Shown here: positions 1 through 8,574 of the stretch, in pieces
Layout of the letters: each line of letters begins with the position of its first letter
Numbering within the stretch: position 1 is the stretch's first letter
Assembly (NCBI GenBank): GCA_020346225.1
Contig: CP070777.1
Coordinates: 100,667 to 141,498 of the forward strand
Length of the DNA stretch: 40,832 nt
Direction: 5' to 3'
Source of the DNA: Candidatus Zixiibacteriota bacterium
Lineage (GTDB): Bacteria; Zixibacteria; MSB-5A5; GN15; FEB-12
Program-made: the position numbers and the translations under genes
Notes under the pieces: generated by a model
What the model saw: the letters and a program-made list of their open reading frames with translations, nothing else
Databases searched by the model: none
What the model was told of the DNA's origin: nothing

Positions 1-94
1 CTTCGGTATGGATTGGCTCTCGTGCACCACCGAGCTCATAGAGAGCAAAAAGGATTATGTCCTTGTTGACGACGTCTTCTTCACGCTTGCTCAT
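1..94 (-). CDS. Hypothetical protein, N-terminal fragment
   Basis: An ATG at 92-94 on the minus strand opens a frame that runs off the left window edge after about 31 codons, starting MSKREEDVVNKDI and continuing through a helix-like stretch (ILFALYELGGA). A GAGG lies about 11 bases upstream, a poor but possible ribosome-binding site. The short N-terminus resembles the start of a small winged-helix-type module, but too little is visible to assign a family. A promoter-like pair (CTGACT, 17 bases, TTAAAT) lies at 140-168 in the right orientation. The C-terminus is outside the window. Confidence 0.5.
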   Translation of the reverse strand, partial: MSKREEDVVNKDIILFALYELGGAREPIHTE

Positions 95-139
95 AGAAAC
101 AACTGCCTCGCTGTCTTTCCATATGGATAATATTCTACT

Positions 140-168
140 ATTTAACTCTGTCGTCGCGGCGCAGTCAG
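140..168 (-). promoter_or_regulatory. Possible promoter for the gene at 1-94
   Basis: On the minus strand, CTGACT (163-168) is separated by 17 bases from TTAAAT (140-145). Both are 4/6 matches to the sigma-70 consensus, and a start near 133 would give a leader of about 39 bases. The A/T-rich stretch 120-145 stands out from its GC-rich surroundings. Confidence 0.3.
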
Positions 169-343
169 CTCAATAACTGATGTCAACAGCCGAATACCCA
201 CCGCGGCTTGAACGCGGCTATGCGGTCCCCGCGCTACTAAATGTTCATTTACCGGCTGTCAAACCCATCCTGTCTCTCGCTGGCAACCGCTCCCCGGTGT
301 GGTTGGTCGATGGTGAAATGTCGGTGGTGATTAGCGTTAGGGC

Positions 344-372
344 AAGATAAGGAAATTGGGCACGGGTGTCAA
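344..372 (-). promoter_or_regulatory. Sigma-70-like promoter TTGACA-17-TATCTT
   Basis: On the minus strand a perfect TTGACA (367-372) is 17 bases from TATCTT (344-349). Transcription would start near 337 and run leftwards, about 240 bases ahead of the gene at 1-94. It therefore drives either a long leader or a separate small RNA. Confidence 0.45.
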
Positions 373-385
373 TAATTGGGTTAGG

Positions 386-424
386 GGCAGACGGGGACCC
401 ACCACCGGCGGGCAGGCGTCTGCC
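386..424. repeat. GC-rich inverted repeat downstream of rel
   Basis: GGCAGACG (386-393) and CGTCTGCC (417-424) are perfect 8-base arms around a 23-base GC-rich loop. An alternative fold pairs GGCAG and CTGCC inside 411-424 with flanking G/C pairs. No T-run follows on either strand, so it is not a classical terminator. It could be a REP-like intergenic element or a 3'-end stabiliser for the rel operon. Confidence 0.4.
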
Positions 425-464
425 GCCCACGTACGGGGGAGCGAGATAAAGGGTAAGGCACTGG

Positions 465-2606
465 TTAGGCGGGGGTGGTGTCGGAACCGGTCTCCCTTGT
501 CACTGAAAGAACGCCCTTCACCTTGCGTACCTTGTCCAAAATACGGTTCAGGTGGGACAGGCTGGAGACTTCCACAACGAACTTGCCAACCGCCGTCGTG
601 TCCTGAGAATGCATCTCGGCCGCCCGGACATTGGTATCAGCATCAGCAATCGCCTGAGTAATATCACGCAACATGTTGCGGCGGTCCTCCACCACCAACT
701 TCAACTGCACCACGAACGACTGGCCGCGGGCCGTGTCCCAGCTGACATCAATCCGCCGCTCCGGAAACAAGCTGTGCAGATGAACGGCACTGGCACAGTC
801 GGCGCGGTGAACGGTGACGCCTCTCCCCCGCGTGATGAAACCAACGATGTCCTCGCCGGGGACAGGCTGACAACAACCGCCGAAACGGAACATCATGTCA
901 TCCATACCGTGGACGCGAATCCCCTTGGTGCCGCGAATGCGGTCGATGACACGGTTGACAAAGCCGGCGGGCTTTTCCTCCTGTTCGGGCTGAATCAACT
1001 CCATCAGGGGGCGGATCGACATGGAGCCGTTGCCGATGGCGGCGTAGAGGTCCTCGACGGACTTGCGGTCGAGCTGCTCGGCGTAGCCCTGCAGGATGTC
1101 GTCGGGGGGCAGTTTGAGGCGCTGTTCCCTGAGCTTGCGGTCAATCATCTGTTTGCCCAGAGCGACGGACTGCTCGAAGCCGGACTGCTTGAGCCATCGT
1201 CGAATCTTGGCGCGAGCCGTGGAGGTCTTGACCAGCTTGAGCCAGTCGTGGGAGGGGTTGCGGTTGGGGTTGGTGATGATCTCGACGATATCGCCGGACT
1301 GCAGTTCGGTGGAGAGCGGCTGCAGGCGGTTGTTGATCTTGGCGCCGGCACAATGGATGCCGATATCAGTGTGAATCTGAAAGGCGAAATCGAGCGGCGT
1401 GGAACCCTTGGGCAGGTGCACCAGCTTGCGGTTGGGCGTGAACACGAAAGTATCTTCCGAGTACAGGTCGATCTTGAGGTACTCGAGAAAATCGGAGGGG
1501 TTGGTCATGTCCTTCTGCCACTCGAGAACATCGCGCAGCCAGACCATCTGACGGTCGGAGCGGCTCATTTCGTGTTTGCCTTCTTTGTAGAGCCAGTGGG
1601 CGGCGATGCCGTTCTCGGCGACGTGGTGCATCTGGTGGGTGCGTATCTGGATTTCGACCATGCGGTTGTTCTCGCCGAAGACGGTGGTGTGAAGGGAACG
1701 GTAACCGTTGGGTTTGGGCGTGGCGATGTAGTCATGGAAACGGTCGGCGACGGGTTTCCAGATGGCGTGGAGGATGCCGAGGGCGTGGTAGCAATCGCGT
1801 TCGGTGTTGACGATGATGCGTATGGCGAAGAGGTCGTAGATTTCCTCGAAGGAGACGCCGCGTATCTGAATCTTGCGGTGGATGGAGTCGAGGTGTTTGG
1901 CGCGGCCGTAGATGTCGGCCTTGATATTGTCTTTTTCCAGGGCCTGTTTGATAGGCCCGGCCATGGTTTCGATGTAGGCCTGCCTTTCCTCGCGGCTTTC
2001 CCTGACGCGCTTGGTGAGATCGTCGTAGACCTCGGGGTGGAGATAGCGCAGGGAGAGGTCCTCGAGTTCGACTTTCACTTTGTTGATGCCGAAGCGATGG
2101 GCCAGGGAGCAATAGATGTCGCGTGTTTCCTGGGCCACGAGCTGCTGTTTTTCGGGGGGGACGTGGCTGAGGGTGCGCATGTTGTGGAGGCGGTCGGCCA
2201 GTTTGATGATAATGACGCGGATGTCGCGGGCCATGGAGAGGAGCATTTTGCGGAAGTATTCGACCTGGAGTTCTTCGCGCGAGGAGTATTCGACGGCGCC
2301 GATCTTGGTGACGCCGTCGACCAGTTCGGCGATTTCATCGTCGAATTCGCGGCGGAGCTGTTCGAGGGATAGATCGGTGTCCTCGACGACGTCGTGGACC
2401 AGTCCGGCGGCGATGGTGGCGGAGTCCATGTGCTGTTCGGCGAGGATGAAGGCGACCTCGAGGCAGTGTTCGACGAAGGGTTCGCCGGAGAGGCGTTTTT
2501 GTCCCTTGTGGGCGCGGTCGGAGAATTCGTAGGCCTTTCGGATGAGGGGGATGTTGACATTAGCGTTGAAGGCCTCGATGCGGATTATGAACTCGGCCAG
2601 ATTCAT
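465..2606 (-). CDS. rel: Bifunctional (p)ppGpp synthetase/hydrolase (Rel/SpoT family)
   Basis: This cytosolic stringent-response enzyme makes and degrades (p)ppGpp. The 713-residue length is normal for a long RelA/SpoT homologue. In order it shows an HD hydrolase domain (about 25-155) with an intact HD at 71-72 and ED at 75-76; a synthetase domain (about 235-345) with the G-loop-like GRAKH, RFHDYIA at 289 and EIQIRT at 318; a TGS domain (about 385-447); a Cys-containing insert (CCQPVPGEDI at 578); and a C-terminal ACT domain (about 630-705). The intact HD box together with RFHD, the basic type of the RXKD motif, argues for a bifunctional enzyme rather than a RelA-only synthetase. The ATG overlaps the stop of the upstream glycosyltransferase by 4 bases (ATGA), so translation is probably coupled. 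It is the last gene of the glycan operon. Confidence 0.97.
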   Translation of the reverse strand: MNLAEFIIRIEAFNANVNIPLIRKAYEFSDRAHKGQKRLSGEPFVEHCLEVAFILAEQHMDSATIAAGLVHDVVEDTDLSLEQLRREFDDEIAELVDGVTKIGAVEYSSREELQVEYFRKMLLSMARDIRVIIIKLADRLHNMRTLSHVPPEKQQLVAQETRDIYCSLAHRFGINKVKVELEDLSLRYLHPEVYDDLTKRVRESREERQAYIETMAGPIKQALEKDNIKADIYGRAKHLDSIHRKIQIRGVSFEEIYDLFAIRIIVNTERDCYHALGILHAIWKPVADRFHDYIATPKPNGYRSLHTTVFGENNRMVEIQIRTHQMHHVAENGIAAHWLYKEGKHEMSRSDRQMVWLRDVLEWQKDMTNPSDFLEYLKIDLYSEDTFVFTPNRKLVHLPKGSTPLDFAFQIHTDIGIHCAGAKINNRLQPLSTELQSGDIVEIITNPNRNPSHDWLKLVKTSTARAKIRRWLKQSGFEQSVALGKQMIDRKLREQRLKLPPDDILQGYAEQLDRKSVEDLYAAIGNGSMSIRPLMELIQPEQEEKPAGFVNRVIDRIRGTKGIRVHGMDDMMFRFGGCCQPVPGEDIVGFITRGRGVTVHRADCASAVHLHSLFPERRIDVSWDTARGQSFVVQLKLVVEDRRNMLRDITQAIADADTNVRAAEMHSQDTTAVGKFVVEVSSLSHLNRILDKVRKVKGVLSVTRETGSDTTPA

Positions 2607-3655
2607 AGGCGCAGTTTCCGGTCGGTTTTATTCAGGAGGTCGAGGACCTCGGTCATGACGCGTTCGGGTTTGATAGTTTCCATGCAGATGCAGCGGCGCG
2701 GGGGGCATTCGCACTCGACGCCGACGGGTTGAATGACTTTATCGGAATTGCCGAGGGGTCCCCAGCGGAGCGGCGACATGGCCTTGCGGCTGGGATACAG
2801 GCCGACGGCGGCGGTGCCGGCGGCGACGGCCAGATGCAGGGGGCCGGTGGAATTGGCCACGACGACGTGGGCGAGCGACAGGACCGCGGCGAGGGTTCTG
2901 AGGTCGGTTTCGCCGGTGATCTTACGGATGGGCATATTCAACTGGCCGCATACGGCCTCGATGCCGGCGCCTTCCTGCTCGGAACCCGAGACGACGAGAT
3001 CGACGCCCTCTTTTTCGAGCAATTTGTACAGGCGGATGAAGTTTTCCACGGGCCACCTTTCGGCGGAGCCGCCGGAGCCGGGGTGAATAACGACAAAATC
3101 CTCTTTGACACCGGCGTCGTTCAGAATTCGCCGGGCGTTTTTCAGCTCCTTTTCGCGGAGGTATACGTTCGGGAAGCGGATGGTTTTACCGCGCCGGAAG
3201 AACTTGAGGAAGTCGAAGTTGTACTCGAATTCGTGCTTCAGGTTTTTTTTGCGACTGTGCATCAGGTGCGTATTGAAGAAGACGGAATGGAAACGGCCGG
3301 CGGTGCCGATACGGTAGGGTATCTCCGCCTTGTAGAACAGCCTGGAGATCTGGCGCTCCGGGTAGAGGACAATTACCACTTTGTACTTTTCACGGCAGAT
3401 GCTCTGGAGGAGGTTCTTCTTGTAGAGCTTGTTGACCAGGAGCTGGTCGTTCTGCACGCGGAGGATCTTGTTGATCCGCCGGTTATTCTCGAGGATGGGC
3501 GAGGCGTACAGCGATGAAATGACATCGACCCGGCACTCCGGGTAACGCTCTTTGATGGTTTCCACAAAAGGCAGGGCCAGCACGAGGTCACCGAGCCGAT
3601 CGGTACGGCTTATGAGGATGCCGTCGTCCTTATCGAGATCCAGTAGTTTCGACAT
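2603..3655 (-). CDS. Glycosyltransferase family 9 (heptosyltransferase-like)
   Basis: The protein is likely to transfer a sugar (heptose-type) from a nucleotide donor onto LPS core at the inner face of the cytoplasmic membrane. The family 9 pattern is clear: an N-terminal ILISRTDRLGDLVLALP, the donor-domain motif HPGSGGSAERWP in the middle, and NSTGPLHLAVAAGT near the C-terminus. I chose the ATG at 3655 (350 residues) because an AAGGA-type sequence lies just upstream and homologues begin close to the RLGD motif. An in-frame GTG at 3694 has no ribosome-binding site and would overlap the previous gene by 65 bases. A Cys-rich tail (CECPPRRCIC) is visible and its role is unknown. The acceptor and exact sugar cannot be read from sequence. 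Confidence 0.88.
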   Translation of the reverse strand: MSKLLDLDKDDGILISRTDRLGDLVLALPFVETIKERYPECRVDVISSLYASPILENNRRINKILRVQNDQLLVNKLYKKNLLQSICREKYKVVIVLYPERQISRLFYKAEIPYRIGTAGRFHSVFFNTHLMHSRKKNLKHEFEYNFDFLKFFRRGKTIRFPNVYLREKELKNARRILNDAGVKEDFVVIHPGSGGSAERWPVENFIRLYKLLEKEGVDLVVSGSEQEGAGIEAVCGQLNMPIRKITGETDLRTLAAVLSLAHVVVANSTGPLHLAVAAGTAAVGLYPSRKAMSPLRWGPLGNSDKVIQPVGVECECPPRRCICMETIKPERVMTEVLDLLNKTDRKLRL

Positions 3656-4421
3656 ATTCCTTTTCCAGAACTTCCCCGGTTCGTTGGATTTCACGCACTT
3701 TGGCGTATTTTACCATGACGGCCAGAGCGGACAGAGCAGAGACCAAAAACCCCTCGAGGCCGTCGCGGAAACCCTGTCTGATCAGGTAGTGCGAGACGAA
3801 CGAGAGGGGCGGTTTGCCGGCTATATCGAGCCAGCCGGCGCGAAGGCCGCGCCTGGCGGCTTCCCGCGCGCCGAGAGTGGTATACCAGTCGAACTTTCTG
3901 AAATACTCTTCGAGCGTCGGGTAGCTGTAGTGCAGCATATCGTTTTTGAGATAACCGGCGGCGCCATCGATAACAACGCGTTCATGCACGACAGCGTCGT
4001 CGAAGTTGCCGCGCGATTTTCGGAACAGCCTCAAGACATGGTCCGGGTACCACCCGCAATGCCTGATCCAGCGCCCCAGAAACAGCGTTCGCCGGGGAAG
4101 GTAGTAGCCGTTATGACCGGCATGGCCGGAGAGCACGGCCTGAATTTCTTGGCGCAGCGGGGGGGTAATTTCTTCATCGGCATCGATGGACAGAATCCAG
4201 TCGTGGGAGGCTTTCTCGACGGCGGCCCGTTTGGCGGCACCGTAGCCGGACCAGACGTAGTCGTAGACGCCGGCCCCGTGCTGGCGGGCCAAGTCGGCGG
4301 TGCCGTCGTGGGACTGGCTGTCCATAACGATTATCTCGTCCGCCCACGACACCGAGCGAAGGCACCGTTCAATATTGCGCTTTTCATTTCGCGCGATGAT
4401 GACCACCGAAACCGGGTTCAC
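3630..4421 (-). CDS. Glycosyltransferase family 2, WaaE/KdtX-like
   Basis: This 263-residue GT-A fold enzyme resembles LPS core glycosyltransferases of the WaaE/KdtX type. It opens with PVSVVIIARNEKRNIERCL, the usual GT2 donor-binding strand, and carries the metal-binding DAD at 80-82 in the context WILSIDADEE. The rest (FDDAVVHERV and the aromatic HYSYPTLEEYFRKFDWY) is typical of the subfamily. A C-terminal hydrophobic amphipathic stretch (about 205-235) may sit on the membrane. The start is a GTG that overlaps the stop of the upstream gene by 4 bases (GTGA). Its 3' end overlaps the following GT9 gene by about 26 bases. Confidence 0.9.
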   Translation of the reverse strand: MNPVSVVIIARNEKRNIERCLRSVSWADEIIVMDSQSHDGTADLARQHGAGVYDYVWSGYGAAKRAAVEKASHDWILSIDADEEITPPLRQEIQAVLSGHAGHNGYYLPRRTLFLGRWIRHCGWYPDHVLRLFRKSRGNFDDAVVHERVVIDGAAGYLKNDMLHYSYPTLEEYFRKFDWYTTLGAREAARRGLRAGWLDIAGKPPLSFVSHYLIRQGFRDGLEGFLVSALSALAVMVKYAKVREIQRTGEVLEKEYVETTGSR

Positions 4422-5539
4422 CTGTTCACCAGACTGTATTCCTCGACCAACTCAACAAAGGTGTCATAGACCTGGTCGACCGTTATATCAAATATATTGC
4501 CGTCGCACCCGGACACGACCGCCCCGGAGTGCTGACCGTAGGGGCGCCACAGCAGGAAATTCTTCATGTAGCGGCTGTACAAACCGACCACCGGAACCTC
4601 GAAAGCCCGCGCGATGTGCACCAGCGACGTATCCGGCGTTATCATGATATCGAGATAATTGATGAGGGCCGAAGCGCCGATCAGGTCGATGCCGTCGGGG
4701 ACTATCTCGACACCTTCGCCCAGTTGCTCCTTCAAGCGCAGCCCGCGTTTTCTTTCCGAGGGCACCGTAAACAGAACAATGCGGCATCCGGGGCTGAAAC
4801 GAAGGAGTCTTTTGAGCAGGTCGGTGGACTTTTCCTCGGCCCATATACGGGTGGGCGAACCGGCCGACATGTTGTAGCCGATCTTCAGTATGCTCCGATC
4901 GCCGTTGGTCAGCGTTCCGATGAAGTCACGTGCCCTGGTGTCGGCCCGTTCGTTGATGTACGGGCGGCTATAGCAGCTAATGCTTTCGCTGTCGATGGCG
5001 AAAGCCTCCAGCAACTTCAGGGTATTCTCAATGATGTGACCGGTGTTGCCGCGACGGTGGTCGTAGTTGAAGTCGTAATATTCCCGGTACTTCTGCTTGC
5101 CCACGCCTATTCTCGGTTTGCCGGGGGCGCACAGCTGCGAGAGAAAGAGCGCCGTGACGGAGTCGTTGCCGATCATATCGATCACACAGTCATACTTCTC
5201 GCGGCGCATGGCCATGAGTTCGCGGATATCGCGCAGGGGACTTTTCCGATACAGGAACACCCGGTCAAAACGCGGGTCATTTTTTATAATGGCGTAATTG
5301 CGGGGCGAGCCGAGGACGGCGATTTTGATATGAGGGAAATGCCGCTTCAAACCATCAAAGACCGGGAACGAGATAATCATGTCACCGATTTTTTCCGGCC
5401 TGAGAAAGAGCACCCTGGCGGTCCGCCGCCCATCGACCGGGCGGAAATCGGTCCTTCCTTTCTTAAGGAAACCCCTGAAGGCACTGAAAAAGAGGTCCTT
5501 GAACCAGTGTTCTATCGGCTTAAACGGATTCTCTCGCAT
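4418..5539 (-). CDS. Glycosyltransferase family 9 (second heptosyltransferase-like)
   Basis: This second GT9 enzyme of the operon is only distantly like the one at 2603-3655. Visible features are ARVLFLRPEKIGDMIISFPVFDGLK near residue 45, a middle domain with GYNMSAGSPTRIWAEEKSTDLL, and DIMITPDTSLVHIARAFEVPVVGLY near the C-terminus. The last is the family's donor-binding region. An amphipathic basic N-terminus of about 40 residues (HWFKDLFFSAFRGFLKKGR) could bind the membrane. The ATG at 5539 lies 5 bases after the upstream stop. A TTG at 5548 that overlaps the stop (TTGA) is an alternative, matching the overlap style elsewhere in the operon, and neither has a strong ribosome-binding site. 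The role is presumably LPS or other surface-glycan assembly. Confidence 0.85.
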   Translation of the reverse strand: MRENPFKPIEHWFKDLFFSAFRGFLKKGRTDFRPVDGRRTARVLFLRPEKIGDMIISFPVFDGLKRHFPHIKIAVLGSPRNYAIIKNDPRFDRVFLYRKSPLRDIRELMAMRREKYDCVIDMIGNDSVTALFLSQLCAPGKPRIGVGKQKYREYYDFNYDHRRGNTGHIIENTLKLLEAFAIDSESISCYSRPYINERADTRARDFIGTLTNGDRSILKIGYNMSAGSPTRIWAEEKSTDLLKRLLRFSPGCRIVLFTVPSERKRGLRLKEQLGEGVEIVPDGIDLIGASALINYLDIMITPDTSLVHIARAFEVPVVGLYSRYMKNFLLWRPYGQHSGAVVSGCDGNIFDITVDQVYDTFVELVEEYSLVNR

Positions 5540-5544
5540 AACTT

Positions 5545-6651
5545 TCAACCGGCGATACTCGCCATATAGTTTTCCACCCTGTTCAGCATGATATCAATTG
5601 TAAAGTTTTCACGCCACCTTTTTTGTGCGGCCAGGCCCATACGGCGCATACGCTCGGGTGAGTCCAGCATTTCGATGACGGCCGCAGAGAGCGCGTCCAC
5701 CTGCCCCGGTTCCACCAGGACGGCACAGTCTCCGTTACCGACAACTTCGGGGATGCCGCCCACGTTGGTGGCGATCACGGGCAGCCCGGCCGCCATACCC
5801 TCGATCAGTGCGATTCCGAACGGCTCGATGATGGAAGGGTGGATCATCAGGTCCGCGCCGGTCAATTCCAGCCACAGGTCATCGAGCATCCCGGTAAATA
5901 CGAAGTGGCCGTCAAGACCGAGCCTGGCTATTCGCTGCTCGTGTTTTGTCCGCAGGTAACCATCACCCACGAACATAAACACAATATCCGGGTGCCTGGC
6001 CACGATGGCCGGAGCGGCTTCGATAAGAAAAGCGTGTCCCTTGTGATTAACAAGCCGTCCGGAAGTCACGGCAATAACGGCTCGCGGCGGCAGGTGGTAC
6101 TTTTTTCCAAGCTCATGGCGCGGCCGCTCGTCGGCGGGCGGCAGGCCTTTCAGCCGGCTGCCTATCGGAATCACCTCGACCAAATCCGGCCGGATGTAAC
6201 CGTGGCGAGTTATCTGTCCTTTAAGCGACCGGGACGGAACAATGACGCCGTCGACGAGACGCGGCGTGACGAGGCGGTGGACGAAAGAGTTTTTGGTGAT
6301 ATCCATACCAACCGACCACACCACCCGGGGTTTTGAGGCGAGCCGGGCGGCCACTCCGCCGAGGCGGAGGTCCTTGTTGAAATTAACGGAGATGACATCG
6401 ATTTTTTCCCGCCGCAAGTGGCGATACAGCCGGTTTATGGTGACGGGATTGAAATCCCCGGATATGGGCAGCGGCACCACGGCGGCGGCGGGCAGGCTGC
6501 CTCCGACGCGCGACAGGAAGCGTGAACCGGGACGCCCGATAAGATAGACCCGGTGGCCGCGATCAATCAGGCCCGAGGCCACCAGGCGAATCCATTCCTC
6601 CATCCCACCATAGGTTTCCGTTTCGATGGAATTGAGAAAAGCTATGCGCAT
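5545..6651 (-). CDS. Glycosyltransferase family 4
   Basis: This GT-B fold retaining glycosyltransferase probably adds a sugar to the surface glycan built by its neighbours. The N-terminal domain starts MRIAFLNSIETETYGGMEEWIRLV, containing the acceptor-side glycine loop of GT4 enzymes. The C-terminal donor domain includes TSGRLVNHKGHAFLIEA, FMFVGDGYLR and the E-x7-E motif region IEPFGIALIEGMAAGLPVIATNVGG. The ATG at 6651 shares one base with the stop of the upstream ABC gene (TGATG), and a GGGA lies about 9 bases upstream. A GTG one codon earlier is possible. Sugar specificity cannot be told from the sequence. Confidence 0.93.
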   Translation of the reverse strand: MRIAFLNSIETETYGGMEEWIRLVASGLIDRGHRVYLIGRPGSRFLSRVGGSLPAAAVVPLPISGDFNPVTINRLYRHLRREKIDVISVNFNKDLRLGGVAARLASKPRVVWSVGMDITKNSFVHRLVTPRLVDGVIVPSRSLKGQITRHGYIRPDLVEVIPIGSRLKGLPPADERPRHELGKKYHLPPRAVIAVTSGRLVNHKGHAFLIEAAPAIVARHPDIVFMFVGDGYLRTKHEQRIARLGLDGHFVFTGMLDDLWLELTGADLMIHPSIIEPFGIALIEGMAAGLPVIATNVGGIPEVVGNGDCAVLVEPGQVDALSAAVIEMLDSPERMRRMGLAAQKRWRENFTIDIMLNRVENYMASIAG

Positions 6652-8546
6652 CACACATCCCGAAACTGCATCGAGTAAAGGCGGTGATAGAGTCCGCCGT
6701 TCTTCATCAGCCGGTCATGGGAACCGGCCTCTACAATCCGGCCCCGGTCGATAACGAGAATCCGGTCGGCATGTTTGACGGTAGACAAACGGTGCGCGAT
6801 AACCAGGGTGGTACGGTTTTTCATGAGGCGGTCAATGGCCTCCTGAACCAGTATCTCGGCCTCGGTATCGAGGGCCGAAGTGGCCTCGTCGAAGATTAAT
6901 ATCTGCGGGTCCTTGAGAAGCGCGCGGGCGATAGCCAGACGCTGCCGCTGGCCGCCGGACAGCTTGACGCCGCGATTGCCCACGAGCGTATCATAGCCGT
7001 TTTCCAGCTGTTCAATGAAGTCGTGAGCGTTGGCCATCCGGGCCGTCTCGATGACTTTTTCTCTCGAGACATCGCCCAGGCCATAGGCGATGTTGTTGAA
7101 CACCGAATCATTGAAGAGATAGGTTTCCTGGGTAACGATGCCCAGCAGGGAGCGCAGTGATTCGAGGGAAAGGCTTTTTATGTCATGGCCGTCGATGCTT
7201 ATACGGCCGTGCTGGGGGTCGTAGAAACGCGGCAAGAGGTCAAGCAGGGTGGACTTGCCGCCACCGGAGGGTCCGACGAAAGCGACTACCTCGCCCAGCC
7301 TCACCTCGAAGGAGATATCGGTTAACACCGTATCGGTTCCGTTATAGCTGAAAGTGACATCGCGATAATCTATGCGGTCGGTGAAGCGTTCGATGGTCAC
7401 GGCGCCGGGGGCGTCTTTTACCTTCTCCTCAGCATCGATCACCTCAAAAACGCGCTGGGCGGCGGCCATGCCTTCCTGCAGCTTGATATGTATCTGGCTG
7501 AGGGACTTGACCGGTTTGATCATGGCGAACAGGGCCAGGATGAAGGTCATAAAATCGCCGGCGTCCAGTTCGCCGGTGCCGCTGATAATACGGCTGCCGG
7601 CAAAAAGCAGAATGATGATTCCGGCAATGGTAGCGAGAGTGTCATTTATCGGCGAGGCGAGGTGGCGTATGCGGGTCATGCGAAGCAGCGCCCGAAAATA
7701 GTTTTTGGTGGCGGAGAAGAACTTGCTCGTTTCGAATTTCTCCATGGAGAAAGCTTTAACGATGCGGACGTTGTTGACGGCCTCTTCCAGAACGGCGTTG
7801 ACGTCGGACATGCGCTCCTGAGAGCGCTCGGAGTACTTGCGCATCTTCTTGCCGATGAACCAGATAAAACCGAACACGACCGGCATAACGACCATGGCCA
7901 GCAGGGTCAGCTTCCAGCTGAGCAGGACCAGAAAGGAGAAGAACACGATGACCATGATGGAGTCGGTGACGAGACGGTTGAAACCAATATCCACGGCTTC
8001 GTTGAGGACCATGACATCGTTGGTGACGCGCGAGATAATCTGACCGGTCCGTCGGGTGTGGAAATAATCCAGGGAGAGGTGCTGGTATTTGTCGAAGAGA
8101 CGGTCACGAAAGGTGCGAATGACGGATTGCTGCACGAAGGCCATGAAGAACCCCTGCAGGTACAGAAAGACGTTCTTGGCGAGGACGACGATGAAGATCA
8201 CCCAGCAGAAGCGAATCAGGGTGTCCTGGCGGGTGGCTTCGGTGACGAGCGAGTCGACCCAGCTTTTCATGGTTTCCCTGGCGCCAGTGATGGAGGCGCT
8301 GATGGACTGGAAAAAGCCGGTCGATTCGGGTGATCCGGCATCGGCCGGCGCCGTCTGAGCCGAGGGGGCGACCAGGTCGGAAACGCCGGGCACGGTTTCG
8401 ACCTGAAAGAGGGTCATCAGCAGGGGGCCGAACATCCAGACGAGGACACCGGAGAGGACAGCGTGCACAGCCGCCGACAGCGAGGCTGTGACCAGCTGTT
8501 TCCAGAAGGGTTTAAGAACCGAAAATGTACGAGCGTAAAGATTCAC
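6651..8546 (-). CDS. ABC exporter, MsbA-like lipid/LPS flippase
   Basis: This half-transporter in the inner membrane fuses one six-helix membrane domain (about 15-350) to one ATPase domain (about 390-631). It very likely flips lipid A-core or another glycolipid, given the four glycosyltransferases that follow it. The ATPase has Walker A GPSGGGKST (425-433), Q-loop VTQE, signature LSGGQ (529-533), Walker B ILIFDE (549-554) and the H-loop His585. At 631 residues it is longer than MsbA (about 580). The extra length is a Pro/Ala/Ser-rich segment between helices 1 and 2 (about 50-105), predicted to lie in the periplasm. The GTG start is supported by GGGAG seven bases upstream. A promoter-like site lies at 8575-8605, so it is probably the first gene of the operon. 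Confidence 0.93.
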   Translation of the reverse strand: MNLYARTFSVLKPFWKQLVTASLSAAVHAVLSGVLVWMFGPLLMTLFQVETVPGVSDLVAPSAQTAPADAGSPESTGFFQSISASITGARETMKSWVDSLVTEATRQDTLIRFCWVIFIVVLAKNVFLYLQGFFMAFVQQSVIRTFRDRLFDKYQHLSLDYFHTRRTGQIISRVTNDVMVLNEAVDIGFNRLVTDSIMVIVFFSFLVLLSWKLTLLAMVVMPVVFGFIWFIGKKMRKYSERSQERMSDVNAVLEEAVNNVRIVKAFSMEKFETSKFFSATKNYFRALLRMTRIRHLASPINDTLATIAGIIILLFAGSRIISGTGELDAGDFMTFILALFAMIKPVKSLSQIHIKLQEGMAAAQRVFEVIDAEEKVKDAPGAVTIERFTDRIDYRDVTFSYNGTDTVLTDISFEVRLGEVVAFVGPSGGGKSTLLDLLPRFYDPQHGRISIDGHDIKSLSLESLRSLLGIVTQETYLFNDSVFNNIAYGLGDVSREKVIETARMANAHDFIEQLENGYDTLVGNRGVKLSGGQRQRLAIARALLKDPQILIFDEATSALDTEAEILVQEAIDRLMKNRTTLVIAHRLSTVKHADRILVIDRGRIVEAGSHDRLMKNGGLYHRLYSMQFRDV

Positions 8547-8574
8547 CGGACTGCTCCCATAGGACCATAGTTAA

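Larger units (their letters stand above)
95..464. other. Gene-free stretch with hairpins and promoter-like sites
   Basis: No convincing gene lies here. The stretch holds a GC hairpin at 201-217 (arms CCGCG/CGCGG), a short near-palindrome at 238-251 (TAAATG/CATTTA arms), a minus-strand promoter-like site at 344-372, and a GC-rich inverted repeat at 386-424. The overlapping short frames at 245-430 (minus) and 356-661 (plus) are arginine/proline-rich and unconvincing as proteins. The stretch serves as the 3' flank of rel and the upstream region of the gene at 1-94. Confidence 0.5.

Noticed and set aside
201-217. T-arm-like hairpin (five-base stem, loop TTCAAGC on the minus strand) suggesting a tRNA
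   Set aside because: The flanks do not give a seven-base acceptor stem, an anticodon arm or a D-arm at the right distance, so the match is probably chance.
386-424. Terminator of the rel operon
   Set aside because: The stem has no T-run on either strand. It may still protect the 3' end, but it is not an intrinsic terminator by form.
552-2372. A 606-codon open frame on the plus strand, antisense to rel
   Set aside because: It mirrors rel in the third-codon-position-biased, GC-rich strand, has a Val/Asp/Gly-rich composition and no family motifs. The rel frame has full domain evidence.
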